From: Liolophura sinensis
Lineage: Eukaryota; Mollusca; Polyplacophora; Chitonida; Chitonidae
Direction: 5' to 3'
NCBI RefSeq assembly: GCF_032854445.1
Contig: NC_088295.1
Span: 8,992,501-9,056,500 of the forward strand
Length of the DNA stretch: 64,000 nt
Shown piece after piece: positions 38,502 through 50,900 of the stretch. Under the pieces are notes generated by a model. That model saw only the letters and a list, made by a program, of their open reading frames with translations. It was not told the DNA's origin and ran no database searches. How positions within the stretch are numbered: position 1 is the stretch's first letter; each line of letters opens with the position of its first letter. The position numbers were made by a program, and so were the translations under genes.

Positions 38502-40726
38502 TGCTAACAGCTTATATTTTATTCACTGATACATCTTTAGAATGAAAATTTATTTTTAAAAATCCGTTTAATGTTTTGAGGGGTTTCATTCAGGAATTGT
38601 TGAAAATCTTGACTAGGCCGAATACTTTGTAAGGTGCATTCTTGTATTGCTCCTTACTGGCGTTCGTAGGTATCTCATATTATTGCTGAAATATTAGGTA
38701 TCCCGCATGGTTCCTGGAGTAGATAGGCGTACGTTCAGATTTTGAAGGTCAAGGTTGGTTCTGTACTAATTCTTTCTGCGAATCGAACATTTAGAGCTGT
38801 ATCATTGGGAAATAACGGGAATCTCACGCATCCCTAATGGCCAAGCGATCCTCCGCCTACTTAATATAACCTTCTGTGGCGGACCTGCTGTTATATCTGA
38901 CGGTTGTTTTGGAATACATTAAAGTTCCGTTAGAGAATAGATAGACACTGCATGGTGGTAGGTGCCATCAGTCAGTGCTTTATGCATGTGAACAGTAATC
39001 CATGTCAATCATCTAGATGTTGGATGTCATTGCTGATTATTATTGTTTAATTATTTGTCCGTTCGTCCGTCCGTCTGTCACACATTGCACTAAAACATAT
39101 GCACATAACCTCCATTTAGATCGTCTTAGCTTACAAACCTATTGTATGGGAATGTCACGTTGAGAAGCCCGTCAAGGACCCTGTGTATTGAGAGTTCTAT
39201 AAGAAGGGATGGAATCAATGGCAAGTTATTCTAAAAGAAAACGTTTCTGAGAAACTGTACATATAAACGATGTTCAGCATATATTTGGGGCGGGAGGGAC
39301 AGTGGGAGCTAGATGTTATGTGTGGGCGTATCCAGTGTGCTGACTGGAACAGTGTCTTGTCTTCATCGTGCTGCTTCAGTGTAAAGGTATGATAAATGTG
39401 GCTCCCATGGACCTTCTTGCTGGAAGCACCATCATGACATGACCAATTCAAACTACATTACTTTTAAAAGCAGTATTAAACCCGAGGGTTTCGGTTATTT
39501 CATAGATTTAATCAGATATATGAGTTCCCAATTTAACGTATTTAAACGATCACGGTTAATAAGAGCTACTTCTCTGAGGCTACCTGGTTGAATGGTCTAG
39601 ATAGTTGACCGTTATTACTCGCGATTAGGTGCCTGACAAAGGTCACTTTTTCGAAACCTGGGGTGGTCTGGACAAGATATCAGCACGAGAATGGGTGCTA
39701 TATCTAGAAAGTGTATTCACTAATAACCTGATACTACTAAGTCTGATTTTGCCCTAGCATGCCCCCAACCATACCATCATTCAGATATACCTGTCGTCTG
39801 AAATGATCTGGTTTTCACAACTCCGAATATATGCTTGAATAACTCTGAAATTCGAACAAATAAATAAGAAATGCAAGCACATGTATAGGCAGGCCAGCGC
39901 AAGTAATAGATGTACATGGCAAGTAATAGATGTAGAAACAACTATCATGAGAAGGAAAGTTCGAAACTGCATCTGGAATACAACGATGTAGAAATGAAAG
40001 ATTTTCTTGCCTTTTCTTATAGCTTTTCTCCATATCACAAAATTCAGTTTTTTACCTAGACACATATGTATTTACCGGAAACTGAAAGGGGCGTTTTTAT
40101 ATTATAAGTCTGTGCCTGACAGTCTTGTCAGGGTCAGTTAACTGTGCAGTCAGATGTTAATGTGAATAAATTACTGGCTCCGGGATCACGAAGCGATCTT
40201 AGACTTAAGTCAAAATTTTAATCATGAAGTTTGGCATGTTCCTTTCCGTTATGTCAGCTGAAATTTGTTGTACAATAAAGTACCCTGAACTTACGTCGTC
40301 AAGAAATATTTTGACCTTGTTACTCCAGAAATATCAATTATAAAGTGATTTGAAATTTTGACTTCAGTATAAGATAGCTTTGTGATTCCGGGATCTGCTG
40401 CTTAAAAAGATCCATAAACCAATTAAAATTAAAGCCTGAACATTTTCTCCGTATTTGTACATATTTTCCTTCAGTATAGATAAATTAATTGTAATAATTT
40501 TAATGAAAGGTGAAAGATATTGTTTCAATTTCATATATTTTCTCTCTAGCTGTGTATGCATCTATAACATCCGAAGACTTGCAACACTACCGTTAAACGA
40601 AAATGTTGTGAGTATGGAGTAAATTGTCAGTATTGATCCACCCATAAATAATGTGCGCTAGGTTTGGCTGAAATTCCCACCCGGGTTGTAACAATTGTAT
40701 GCGTATCAGTAGAAGGTTGTGTTATC

Positions 40727-40946
40727 TGTAGCCGAGTTGTTACCACCAATGCGATGGCTGTGAGTTCAAGCACAGCTCATGCAAGCTTCCTCTCTGGTCG
40801 TACATGGGAAGGTCTACCAGAAACCTGTAGGTGTTGTCATGGGTTTTCCTCGGGTTCTGTCCAATTCTCGTTTACCATCATCCTGGTGGCCGTCGTATAA
40901 ATGATATTTTCTCGAGTACGGCCAAAGGGACCAATCAAATAAATAG
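40727..40946 (+). mobile_element. SINE family 1, nearly full length
   Basis: The B box region gcgatggctgtgagttcaag, body and accaatcaaataaatag tail are readable; the A box side is degraded. Confidence 0.82.
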
Positions 40947-41998
40947 GTAAGTATTCATAGAACAGCGCCAGCACATTCTTATTATAGGTGGTTTCAGGAA
41001 ATGGGATTTATAAGCCTGTACAAAGTACGTATATACACAGAGGGGTAAAATATGACACCACACAGAAGAGAGCGCAATTACCACCGAAAGTAGCACACAA
41101 GAGATGATGTTTATTGAATAATTTAGCATAACAAATTATGTCTCGATTTTGGGCACCGGTACGGAGAAAGCTATATGCGTTATATGCGCAGGAGATGACA
41201 TTTTGAGATAACATATGAGTAAATCTCAGACCACAATTTCCAAAGGCGGTATTTATACTCATATCGGACTTAAATCGCAAAATTTGAAATAGGATGATTG
41301 CAGAGCTAAGAACAATAGAGTTCCCCACAGTTAATGTCTAAACCTTTAGAAACTGTAAGGAACCTTTCTCGCGAGCGAAGTCCACCCCAAAGTCCAGTAA
41401 GAAAGAAAGTACAGATATAATCATATATAATTATTTTGTGACATGCTAACACTACATGCAGGCTATGAATAATTTCAGTGATATTTTGTACACATTTATG
41501 CTAAATGCAACAACACTGCCACATGCATGAGCCATACCATTGCCCGCATTTCAAGGAGCTCTATAGCCTTTAGCCCTTCTGAACTGGAACCAATTGGTCA
41601 GCATGATCAACAGCACATCTTCAATCAGATGTCCAGCTCGTTGCGAAATCCAAGATGGCCGCTAAAGGAGTAGTAAAGACAAGAGCTGCAAAACAGCTAC
41701 AAGGCCATGAATCTTCAGTGTTCATGTGTATTTGCCTATGCAATTCTTAACACAATGAAGCTAGTTACTTCTAAGAGAGAGGGGAGGCGAAAGGCTTTAA
41801 TGATCAATGCAACCATTTCAGCAAGTTTATTGATAGTTACGATAACGTGAATATGGATTAAATGCCATGACCGTTCTTCACAAACTGACAGAAATACCAA
41901 ACATTTGAAACAGCCTAAATTACGCTGTTATGCTTTTGCAAAACCGCAAAGGTCATCTTACTTTCTGGGATACTCTTGCATATATGTGTTTGTGCGTG

Positions 41999-42249
41999 GG
42001 GATTTACGTCGTACTTAACAATTTTTCATCAGACGAAGTATCATGCCCGAGACACACCATCCAGTCACATTATACTGACACCTGGCCAACCAATCATGTT
42101 TGCTTCCTCTAACCACTCAGTACTGAGCACCAAGCCAAGCAGCAAAAAGTGTCATTTTTAAAGTATCTGCCGGTATGACGTGACCCGGATCTGATCTTGG
42201 GTCTTCCGAGTGTGCGGGCGGCGCTCTAACCATTAATACACCGAAGCGG
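41999..42249 (-). mobile_element. SINE family 2, internal deletion
   Basis: Tail ggatttacgtcgtacttaac; the gacgaggagtcattaggtg block is deleted; then gaagtatcatgcccgagaca and head text ggcggcgctctaaccattaa. A family 1 SINE lies 75 bp further on. Confidence 0.7.
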
Positions 42250-42322
42250 TAAAGACAACCTTGCAAGTACTGGACATTGAATGTGGAGAGTACCGGTAGT
42301 TTGTTTAGCAACATATAGCAGC

Positions 42323-42487
42323 ACCTGGAGCCTCCGTGGCCTAGTGTGATCGTTGTGAGTTCAAATTCAGCTCATGCGGGCTTACTCTTCGGTCGTAGTT
42401 TCAGCAACCTGCGGATGGTTGTGGAATTCCACAGAGCTCTGCACAGTTTCATTTCACCATATCATGCTGGCCGCCGTTGTATCAGTG
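42323..42487 (+). mobile_element. SINE family 1 lacking its 3' tail, with 13-bp target duplication
   Basis: It starts cctggagcctccgtggc, has a deletion between the A and B boxes, and stops at cgttgtatcagtg, before the usual tail. It is flanked by aacatatagcagc at 42310-42322 and 42488-42500. Confidence 0.8.
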
Positions 42488-42921
42488 AACATATAGCAGC
42501 TCCTCATGCAGCTAGAACAAATTCCTTGCAGAAAGATAGCCCAGACTACTGCATCCGCAAATATAGACTACACTGTATTTTTCCAATTATCTCGATCTCT
42601 TTTGAAACATACTAGGCTCCTCCATTATCTACATGTACAGCGTATCACCTGTTTTTCAATGACGTCACCCGAATGAAGAGTTCGTGTCGAAAACAAGATT
42701 ATGGAGTTTAACATTTTCCGTGTAATAACTGATATGGACATCCAACGCATCAATGTGACTGCAGAGCTTGTGGTGTTATGTATGACTGACTAAATGAAAT
42801 TTTTTCAGTGAGCACGAGTTCTTTCAGAAAGTATACTATTTGTACTATTTCCACTCTCACTTTGTCAAACGCTTTCCCTGTATGCAGATGTAATTATAAT
42901 TATAGTCAGTATTTACAACAG

Positions 42922-43122
42922 TATTTATTAATTTATTTGATTGGTGTTTTACGCCGTATTCAGAATATTTTGCTTATACGACGATGGCTAACATTATATT
43001 AAAGGAGGAAATCGGGTAGAACCCACCAACATCCGCAGGTTGCTGGTAGACCTTCCCACGTATACGACCGGAGAGGAAGTCAGCATGAGCTGAACTCAAG
43101 GCGATCACATTGGTGATCAGTT
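42922..43122 (-). mobile_element. SINE family 1, diverged
   Basis: A good tail (atttatttgattggtgtttt) with a body carrying small deletions. The tRNA head is lost past the B box. Confidence 0.8.
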
Positions 43123-43776
43123 CCATCCCAACCGTATGGTATAGTTTTATATCTGTACCGAATACTACTACGTTATGGCGTTATACCGAGTATAGGGTCT
43201 AACGTTCCAAAGCAGTAGTAACACGCGCCTGGCTTAATTTCCATGACAACATATATCGCGAAGAAATACGACTTCACAGCCCTGCGATGGCTTTGCTAAT
43301 TGTTTTCTGGGACAGTTAGATTTAAATGCTGAGTTGAAATAAAAATACCAATTGGACATACTGCGTCAGCGGTTATATTTGCCCGCGTAGTAAATTATGT
43401 ATGCTAACGGTAACCTACTTTATGTATTTCCAAACTCGTCATCCCTTCTTGGGATATTTTTAAAGGTTGAGAAAACTTGTCAACGTCAGATGAAAGAGTG
43501 TGAAAAGTTGTTTGTGAATATTGTGTTCAATATTTGTTTCGATATTTCTTTAAAGACATTGGATATTGGGAATAATTTTTGTATGGTGGGTGTTTCGGAG
43601 GACTTCATGGTTATTTTGTTTAAATTGCATTATAATGTTCTAAACGAGGATATAATTAATTTAGTTGTGCTCAAATTTGGTCTGTAACAATGATGTTTTA
43701 ACAGAATTTTAATCATGTATATAGTTTAATTTATGCATAAATATTATCGTAATACAGGTTAAACACAGTTTGTGTT

Positions 43777-43901
43777 TAGACGTGAACAACAAAGATACAT
43801 TCAGATACAGACGTAAACAACAAAGATATATTCAGATAAAGACGTAAACAACAAAGATACATTCAGATACAGACGTAAACAAAAAAGCTACATTCAAATA
43901 C
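43777..43901. repeat. 31-bp tandem repeat, 4 copies
   Basis: The unit is approximately gacgtaaacaacaaagatac + attcagataca, at 43779, 43810, 43841 and 43872; the last copy is more diverged. Confidence 0.88.
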
Positions 43902-45071
43902 AATTATTCGTCTTAATTGTATTACATCTTTATTAAAGACATTATTATTCCAGGGCGATATATAAAAAAAAGGTGGCCCCAAATAACCATCATACAAACA
44001 TATTTTCAGATACTCTTTCCTCTTGAAAGAGTAAATCGAAAAAATATCATGTCCATTTACAATTTTTCATGCTCTTACATCTGAAATTTACGTCATTTTT
44101 ATGCTTTCTTCTCCTTTAATATCCAATTTAAGGTTAATATTTTCTGTTTCCTACATTTAAATAGGCCCAGTCTCTTGAGGATAAAGGTGGCATTAGTATT
44201 CATATCGACACAATTATTAAGGTCACCATATTTGATACGATCGAATTACCGGTCTTGGGCTTTATATTTGTAATTTGATCATTCACAATCATCCACAACT
44301 GGATCCACTAAAACTACTTAAAAGTAACAGCTAGTCAGAGTACTGGTAACTAGTAAAATATTTCTGCATGCAGTATAGTGGTGGAACAGCATGATATACA
44401 GATGGTCAGTATGGAGATACAACTATAATTATCGAGCTGTTCAGTGACAAAACGACATGTACATTTATGTCTTCTTAGCCTGAGCCAGAATTTATATCAT
44501 GTGGAATAATGTAGCAAAACAGTTAGGCCTATGTAATATAGCAGTTGCATTTGTAGGTCATCATACAATGTCTTTTATGGTAATAAGGTAGGTCACCTTG
44601 GAGGTTCTACATGTTAGTGCTTTGTTGATGTACCGGGTACACCAGGGACATATCCAGGGCATTTTTGGCGGATACTTTGTCATTTTTTTTACGTCATCCA
44701 AATATTTTTGTTTTCATAAACTAAATGAGCCCCGTGATTCAAAATGGGTCAATTGTTGCTTACCACAGTTTTGTCAATATCCATACATAATTAGGTCGAG
44801 TTGTCTGATCGTAAGATCAAAAGGGCCTTTATCAGTGTTACATGGTAGGTCATGCTTTGCTGTTGACGATTAAGCACCTTAGATTGTATAGAAACTTCTA
44901 TTCTTGTGAAACTTCAGATTGTTGTTTATAATTGTTCAAACCATATGCTTAATAAATTCCAATTGCTACGTAGGCCCGTATATGTAATTCAGAAGCTTTC
45001 AACATGCGATTGACATGTAGCCTATGTATATATTCGAACGGGGGAGATAAAAAAACTGGACTATGAACAAC

Positions 45072-45128
45072 CATAAATAAATAAATAAATAAATAAACAA
45101 ATAAATAAATAAAAATGAATAAATAAAA
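45072..45128. repeat. (AAAT)n microsatellite
   Basis: About 13 AAAT units with two interruptions. It resembles a SINE tail but no body precedes it. Confidence 0.9.
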
Positions 45129-46744
45129 AGGAGGCTATTGTTTCGATTTTACTTTTGACTTTTGATTCATTTTACTTACTTTCCTTTTAGGTTTCTTGGA
45201 GCATCAACCAACGGTATAAAATGCATGAAAATTCGTCAATTTCCGCCAGATCTTACGGAAATTACCGAGTGGCGGTGAATCGGTTACACGTTGTTGTTGT
45301 TGTTTCATGGTGACCCTCATGCCGACAAGAAAGATAAAAAATCATCTAGGTTTAGCCTGACATTCGGGAAGACGAGTGCTAATAATAGACAGCTTCTATT
45401 TTCATTTGGATGAGGTTCACTTCTTTTCTCAAAGTGCGTTTGTCTTTTGCTCTCTTGCTATCTGTTTGGCTATATGACTTAAAATCTACGTGTTGGAAAA
45501 TGTCAAATTGACAAAAATGAAAATGCGACATTCTGGGGTAAGTGAACGCGAATGCGTAGCCTGGTGATATAGTGTCAGTCGGCTATCACTCACTCGAGCT
45601 GTGGTGTGATGTTGGAACGAAGCACGGGTTTTTAACTCATGTTTTCGTGACATACATGACATATAGCTAGACTTTGTACCATGTTAACATTCCATACCAG
45701 GTTGAATTACATCCGTACATACATTTCAGACCTACTTCTCAATATAAGACCTACATTACTTACATGCATGCAGATATCAAGGGCAAGTAGGCCTAATCGA
45801 CAACTGTCGCTTAACGCCACCTTTTTGTATAAGCGTCGCCCATAGTAAAGGAGAGCCTGCTATTCATGCAATGGACAAGATATTTTGCTGAAAGCTAAGC
45901 TTCAAATGGTTTGTCAGAGAAGCTCTTGGAGCACACAACCAGAATTCTAGATCACTTTGAATGGTAAAAGCTAACATGCAGGTATGTTGGTCTTCCTCGT
46001 CTTGTTAGAATTGGTTTAAACTGGATGGAACTGGTTTCAGCACACCTACAGGTGCCACAGCATACATTAATTTAGAGATAATAATAATACGGTACTAATA
46101 TCTGTACTGCACATGCTAAACACTTTACTGTAGTTATAGTACACATGAATTCTTTCACATGACGACTATACCGTACATTCATTTAGGATGTGATAAACTT
46201 TTTAATTGTTACTAGTTTTCAGTGATGAAAAGAAATTCACAGCACCCTCAATATTTTGGCGATAAATATTTTAAGTAATTCTACTCCACGGCTCTTATCT
46301 GATATCCATTTTTTGGATAGTTCCATCTATCATACCATAGAAACTGAAGGTGGTTGCAGATTTAGTTAATTTATGACAAGTTAGAACTGTGGTGTATTTG
46401 TATTTTTCTTACCATCCTGTTACCCCCTCTTTCTAAATGGACTGTGACCTAATTACCATGACAAACATGCCATCTGCCAAAATTCCATGTCTTTAACCAT
46501 ATAAACAGTACAGAAATAGGAACTTTCTCTTCAACTTTGAAAGTTTATTATACCCTGGTGCTAGTTCTTAGTTAAAAGCAATAAGTATGGTGTCAATGTA
46601 CAAGTAAACTTGTAACTTTAAAGGGGTGCTTCCATAAGAAGAGAATGGTGAGAGATAAGTGTTACCCATTCAGAGTTTCACTTTTTATTCAAATACTATT
46701 ATCCTCTGTTGTAAGTTCTGTAGCTCTTAATCCATGAACAGGTT

Positions 46745-47000
46745 TTGTCCCACACCTGATGATGTATGGTGGTTACCCCTGGCATTGTCTGGTTTTTCTC
46801 CACGCCTGATGAGCTGTGGTAGTTACCCCTTGCATCACCTGGTTATGCTCAACACCTGATGAGATGTGGTGGTTTTCCCCTGCCATTGTCTGGTTATCCT
46901 CTACACCTGTGGTGGTTTCCTCTGTCATTACCTGCTTTTCCCTCACACCTGAAGAGTTGTGGTGGTTCTGTCTGACTTTGATGTGTGGTGGTTTCCCTCA
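46745..47000. repeat. Degenerate tandem repeat of about 50 bp, 5 copies
   Basis: Successive blocks start with cacacctgatga/cacgcctgatga/aacacctgatga and contain gtggtggtt and tggttatcctc-like text. About 500 bp upstream of the BFAR coding start. Confidence 0.7.
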
Positions 47001-47505
47001 GGCATTCACTACATCTAGAAAGGTGTTGTTATGTTGCAACTATTTGTTTTTCCTCCAGACAGGATGTATGGTGATTTATTTCTGGGATTCCCCTAGCTGA
47101 CTTTGCATATAGTTGTGAGTAGATTCACTTATGAATGTGAATAGTATCACTTACAGAAATCAGCTGTAAAATCGTAAATCAGATATTTACTTATTTGAGT
47201 GGCAGTCAGGTATATGGGTGGAGGATCATATGGAGTTTCCAGAATAACTGGAATGACCATCCTTCTTACTTAAAGCTGCAGCCAAAATTATGAAAGTTTG
47301 GACTTGAGCACCACTTAGATAAATTTATGAGTGAAAAAAACACCTTTAGTCAATCAAGATATACATTTATGTAACATTTTGATATTTTATCTAACCTTTG
47401 TTTGCAGAATACTCCATTGAGATTACCAATCAGTGAGGGAAGAATCATAACCAAATACAGCCCGACCCAGGACTGACAATGACAAATTGAGACAGGTGTC
47501 TCATA

Positions 47506-47900
47506 ATGTCCAGGGCAGAAGAAGTGCACATTGAGGAGGAGCGGCCAGAAGAGGGCATGACTCTCTTCTCTAGCTTTGTCGTGGGCAATAGTGATGACCG
47601 GGGAATAACTAACTTGAATTATAGTGAACCAGACGATAGCCTGTCCAAGAATGGCGAGAACGGATCAGATCTTCGTCACAGAGGACAGCAGATTGACGAG
47701 GACGTGCGGAGCTCTGTGGGTGTGGCCGAGTTTGAATGTTGTTGTTGTTATGAGCTGATGGTGGAGCCCACTACATTGGACTGTGGACATAGCCTGTGTC
47801 GCCACTGCCTGGCCCGCTGGTTCCTCCAATCTAAAAAAAAGCAGTGTCCTCAGTGTAAGCAGACATGGACTGGCCACCCAAAAGTCAACGTAATACTCAG
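47506..47900 (+). CDS. BFAR: BFAR exon with N-terminus and RING finger
   Basis: ATG at 47506 opens an acidic N-terminus of about 75 aa, longer than in the human protein, followed by FECCCCYELMVEPTTLDCGH and the rest of the RING. The donor is cag|gtaatg, phase 2. A strong acceptor (tttgtttgcag) ends at 47407, so this exon probably starts at 47408 with 98 bp of 5' UTR and an upstream non-coding exon exists. Confidence 0.93.
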
Positions 47901-50900
47901 GTAATGACATATTCATGATGGTAAGTTAACCAATACAGCTGCGTGTTGTGATAATGGATTGCCTGAGATGGTATGGTATTGAATAGAATGTCTATTTATT
48001 TTTTTGATTGGTGTTTTACACTGTACTCAAGAATATGTCACTTACAGTGTATATGATGGTGACCAGCATAATGGTAGGAGGAAACCAGGCTCGGAAAAAC
48101 CAAACCATTCACAGATTGCTAGCAGACCTTCCCACACCGGCTGTTTTATCTTTGGCTATACATGTAATGTACAAACTAAATAATACATAATAAACATATA
48201 TACATTTACAAAAGCATGCATGCATGTAAAATTGTATAGCTTTTGCTTGCACTCATGAGATCAGGATTTCTATAAAGTTGAGATGGCTGTAAGAAAATTA
48301 GTCTGTGTGTGAATTCTTAATTGTGTGTGTACAAAGTGATGGTCATGTTTTTAGTTGTGCTGGTGGCTCTTTCCATTTCATTCGTTCATTCACCAGAAAA
48401 TCCTGTTTATACAGATACACTTTTTTGTCTGACAAAAGTAGTGCTTTGGTTTAATTTTGATTCTATCAGAAACACAATAGAGGTGCTGTTTAACACGGAA
48501 TTGGTGGAGCGGAAGGCAGAGTTGTACTCAGATGAGGCAGTGAAGGACAAGATCCGTCAGTTTGACCAGAAATTAGCGGCCAGCCTTAACCAGAGTGGGG
48601 AGGATCAGCAGCAAGGCTTCTGCAGAGGGCTGGCCTTTTCAGTCTTCACCGTTCTGGTATGTCAAATCAAGTGTAAAAATATTCAGGTTTAGTTGGGACA
48701 AATGAAAGCGTGATGATAGTAAGAATTTTATTGTACAGGAATATTGGGAGGTCTGATAAAAAGAATTTATAGGATTGCCAGTCTTTACTGGGACTTGATG
48801 TAAAAGGGCTCATAAAGCTGAGAGAGAATTTATAGGTTTACCAGTCTTTACTGGCACTTGATCCAACATGGCTCTTAGGACCGATCAGATGGATTTACAT
48901 AAAGGATATGGGATGTCACTAGCCCTCCACTAGTGGCATTCACATTGAGTGCACTTTGTAGGGAAAATATGTGCATGTCCCTTATAGCATGTCGGGGATC
49001 AGTCCTCGTGGTTAAGATTGTGGTAGGTCATCATCTATTATAAACATTTGGAGCAGTTTGTTTTGGTCATTGTGAAGTCACATTTGACAGTTGACATATT
49101 CTTGATGTATTTTGGATAGATCCTCTATCTGTTGTGGTACTGGGGACATAGTGATTATGATTTACTGGTTAATAAGCCCATCCAGCACTGGAGAGCATCT
49201 GATGTAGAGCACTGGTTGGGAGAACTTGGGACCTGGGCTCAACCATATGCTGAACGAGCTAGAGAGGCTGGGATAGGCAAGTACAGGATTGTCTGCTCTG
49301 TCAAATTATGTTTCAAAGAAAACTGGATATTCAAAAAAAAAAATAAATAAAAAAATAAAATGATCGTGTAATAATATGTAATGATAACTCCACAGGAATG
49401 ATAACTCTTTTTTTATTTACATGTGTTTCATTTTATTTTATGTTTCATTATCAGATTAGGACCAATCGGATAGTGGTGAATGTGAAAGTTTTATCATGCC
49501 CTTTTTCATTTTTTTAAAGTGAACTGAATACATAACATGTAAGTTTTGACCTGCTGATTTTCAGTCCACACATTTTTTACATCCTAGACCTTGTAATTTA
49601 ATTTTAGTTATGATGCCCATCAATGTTTATTTCATATCATTACTGTTGTATGATCAGACAAATCAAGGCCCAGAAATTTAAAGTTTGTCTGCACACAATC
49701 AGTGAAGTCCCCAGCATTTAGGCCTATTGGACTGGGACAGTTCAAGTTTTCAGAAATGAAGTTCTGCTTTTCCTGCAGATGGAACTTTGCTCATGAACAT
49801 TGATGAGGAAAACATAGCCTCAGTCCTAAACATCACAACACCTTTACATGTGCGAGCATTTCTGTCTAGTCTCAGCTTAGCCAAGAGTTTGGGGGTCAAA
49901 CCACCACAGAACTTATGGGATTTTAAGGTGAAGTTTGTGGATTGTCATTTACTAGAAATTTTTTGTGTAGATTTTTAAGGGACGAAACTGGAGGCACACA
50001 TTTTGATGCTTTTACAGAGTATCCTCCCTTGGATAATGTTAAATATGTGAATCTAATCACGATTGATAGTATTTGTGCAATAAAATAAATCATTCAGTAA
50101 CTAAAGTACCTTCAAGCTCACGCTGCGTAAAATGTGTGCTTTAATTTGTATACTTTGCATATTTGGGTAGTTCTAAAGTTCGTTTTGTTACTTTAAAGAA
50201 AGTAAAATTACCTTAAGTTTTATTCTTCAGCTTTTATACTTCATTTTTATTGCAGCTTTGAAACTAACTTTAGGGTTATCTTTCTGTTACAGGCCCTTTA
50301 CCGTGGACAGACCCTGTTCTTACTGTACGGCATGAAGGACTTCCCTCGCGTCACTATCCTTTTCTCCTATATGTTTGCCTATGATGAAGTGTTTGTACCG
50401 TTTGTTCAATTCACCTGTCAGGCAGAGGGGGTCTCCCTGGATGAGTATCATGTAGGCAAGGTAAGGGCTCACACTCATTTTCCAAACATCTATGAATTCC
50501 AACCTTATGTCTTTGACAGGCGATCGCCTTTAACAACTCAACCATGGCCTATTCCCGTGTCCAGCATTTTTTATGCACATGTAGTGTAGAGCATACAATA
50601 CCATGAGACATCATTATTGATGCAAACTGTGCATTATCTGGTTATTATTTATTTGTTTAAGAAGTACCTGAATTTTAAAGGAGAACTGCAGAGAATTTTA
50701 ATATAATACGTATATGCAATTTGTAGTGTATGTTTGGCCAGAAATTAAACTCCCCTATCTGTACAGTCTATAGTTTGCTCAAAATGCCACATCTTGTCCT
50801 GTTTGGATTTTGGAATGTAGGAACATCAAAGTGGCCCTGGTTCATTCACATCGCCTTCACCAACGGTGAAATGTTCTAATATCAAAGAGAGATTAGCTAT

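Larger units (their letters stand above)
36497..47407. other. Intergenic region between the SDR gene and BFAR
   Basis: Apart from the 42-bp array, G-rich tract, 31-bp array, SINEs and (AAAT)n, there is no supported gene. The 96-aa open frame at 43397-43687 is AT-rich and matches nothing I know. A BFAR promoter or first non-coding exon should lie somewhere upstream of 47408 but cannot be placed. Confidence 0.5.

Noticed and set aside
43397-43687. 96-codon open frame
   Set aside because: Phe/Leu/Asn/Val-rich composition typical of random AT-rich DNA; no domain or splice context.
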